Positions 13,982-14,709 of a DNA stretch of 14,709 bases are shown in pieces. The first letter of the stretch is position 1, and the number at the start of each line of letters is the position of its first letter. The position numbers were made by a program, and so were the translations under genes. Source of the stretch: CAYWRO01 sp964460345 (lineage in GTDB: Bacteria; Planctomycetota; Phycisphaerae; Phycisphaerales; UBA1924); assembly GCA_964460345.1 (NCBI GenBank), contig CAYWRO010000085.1:1-14709 (forward strand), written 5' to 3'. Below the pieces are notes generated by a model, which saw only the letters and a program-made list of their open reading frames with translations, searched no databases and was not told the origin of the DNA.

Positions 13982-14413
13982 TCAGTGGTAGGAGCAGAAC
14001 ACGACGGGCAGCCCGAGTTCGGCGATGCTCCTGAGCGTGTCTCGCGACAGGCGGAGGTTGTTGTTCGGCGAGTCGCTCTTGAGCGTGAGGACGAGCGTGA
14101 TTTCGGCCGCGGCGGCCAGCGCGGCAAGAGCCTTGCTCCGAGCAGCCAGCTTCTCGACCAGTTCGTCCACCAGCGGGACGTATGAGCGGGCGTTCATCTC
14201 TGCCGTGCTGAACTCACCCGTTGCCGAGAACGTCCAGCGGCTTCGGATGCGCGATGTCTCCGCGGCCGGGCCCTCAAGATAATGCACCTCGCTCGGCTCG
14301 AAGCCAAGCATCCTGGTGATCTCCTCCGCCGCGCCCGGGTAGCGGTTGATGTCCAGGGCCGCGCTGAAGCGGTATCGGAAGTCGCTGGGCGGCGGAGACT
14401 CGTGTGGAGACAC
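13982..14413 (-). CDS. DUF4279-like hypothetical protein
   Basis: A 143-residue protein from a GTG at 14413. The frame stays open to 14512, but those codons are an 8-base tandem repeat and look non-coding, so a start after the repeat is preferred; GTG at 14434 is an alternative, and neither has a clear ribosome site. The pattern YRFSAALDI, then AAEEITRMLGFEPSEVHYLEGP, a conserved RSRWTFS strand, a helical VDELVEKLAARSKALAAL, and a closing IAELGLPVVFCSYH resembles the DUF4279 family, whose function is unknown. It is a soluble cytoplasmic protein by sequence. It precedes fabZ by 69 bases but has no evident functional link. Confidence 0.75.
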   Translation of the reverse strand: MSPHESPPPSDFRYRFSAALDINRYPGAAEEITRMLGFEPSEVHYLEGPAAETSRIRSRWTFSATGEFSTAEMNARSYVPLVDELVEKLAARSKALAALAAAAEITLVLTLKSDSPNNNLRLSRDTLRSIAELGLPVVFCSYH

Positions 14414-14438
14414 GGGCAAGTCTAAGCGACACACGCCC

Positions 14439-14470
14439 TTCGTGCCTCGGTGCCTACGTGCCTCCGTGCA
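14439..14470. repeat. Octamer tandem repeat
   Basis: Four 8-base units TTCGTGCC, TCGGTGCC, TACGTGCC, TCCGTGCA share the core GTGC at a fixed 8-base period. It lies in the gap between the membrane protein and the DUF4279-like gene. On the minus strand it translates as TEARRHRGTKG, a pattern typical of spurious repeat-derived reading frames. Confidence 0.8.
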
Positions 14471-14513
14471 GCTTCCACGCTGCGCCGCAAAGGTGCACGC
14501 GGGGCGCATCACG

Positions 14514-14709
14514 CTAAATCCCCGTCCGCCACGGAACGCTCAGCAGCACAAACCCCACCCAGATCACCACGCTCGTCCCGATCGCCGCCGCGAGGATGAG
14601 GCCGACGAGGCCGCCGGGCCACGCCGCGCCCGATCGTTGCCACCGTCTGCCGACGAACAACGCCAGAGGAAACGCCAGCAGCACGACCATGCACGGCGAC
14701 AGGCCGAAG
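14514..14709 (-). CDS. C-terminal part of a membrane protein (cut by the window edge)
   Basis: The last 64 codons of a frame that enters from beyond 14709 and stops with TAG at 14514. The translation has two hydrophobic segments, about residues 5-20 of the fragment (SPCMVVLLAFPLALFVG) and 32-58 (PGGLVGLILAAAIGTSVVIW onward), joined by a short basic turn (RRWQRSGAAW) and ending VPWRTGI. That is a convincing pair of transmembrane helices. The family cannot be identified from this end. It lies 100 bases upstream of the DUF4279-like gene on the same strand. Confidence 0.7.
   Translation of the reverse strand, partial: FGLSPCMVVLLAFPLALFVGRRWQRSGAAWPGGLVGLILAAAIGTSVVIWVGFVLLSVPWRTGI

Noticed and set aside
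14414..14512. N-terminal extension of the DUF4279-like protein
   Set aside because: The extra codons are the octamer repeat read through; the conserved region starts after it and no ribosome site supports the upstream start.

Overview
This is a GC-rich bacterial window that most resembles a planctomycete, probably Phycisphaerae-like. That placement rests on large secreted proteins with cysteine-rich ACC-x3-G-x-C repeats and C-terminal dockerin-like tails (core VDVFDLLAxLDxWF), on a GSDH enzyme carrying the same tail, and on divergent FabZ/ACP genes. No rRNA or other marker gene is present, so it is an inference from protein style.

Layout. Positions 1-397 hold no gene I can support. Positions 398-5337 (minus) hold two large exported, cysteine-rich, multidomain proteins, the upstream one (2380-5337) ending in a clear intrinsic terminator. 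Positions 5722-7899 (plus) are a small housekeeping island: a hypothetical protein, a class I/II aminotransferase of the kynurenine/methionine type, and a GYD-domain protein. A convergent spacer (7900-8040) with two inverted repeats follows. Positions 8041-11913 (minus) hold tandem paralogues: a short secreted beta-domain protein, and a long one in which the same beta domain is joined to a PQQ-type glucose/sorbosone dehydrogenase domain. Positions 12140-13912 (minus) hold a dehydratase - acyl carrier protein - dehydratase cluster. Positions 13982-14709 hold a DUF4279-like protein and the C-terminal end of a membrane protein cut by the window edge.

How it fits together. Four of the exported proteins share one C-terminal module: one or two F-hand (half-dockerin) repeats bracketed by cysteines, with a cysteine always the last or next-to-last residue. 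This looks like a common attachment or sorting tag on a set of surface or extracellular proteins. The acyl-carrier cluster is functionally separate (acyl-chain synthesis). Its spacers contain two unrelated families of 7-bp tandem repeats, each placed as an inverted pair and each supplying the last codons and the stop codon of the gene before it. This repeat/gene-end arrangement and the cysteine-clasped tail module are the two most unusual things in the window.
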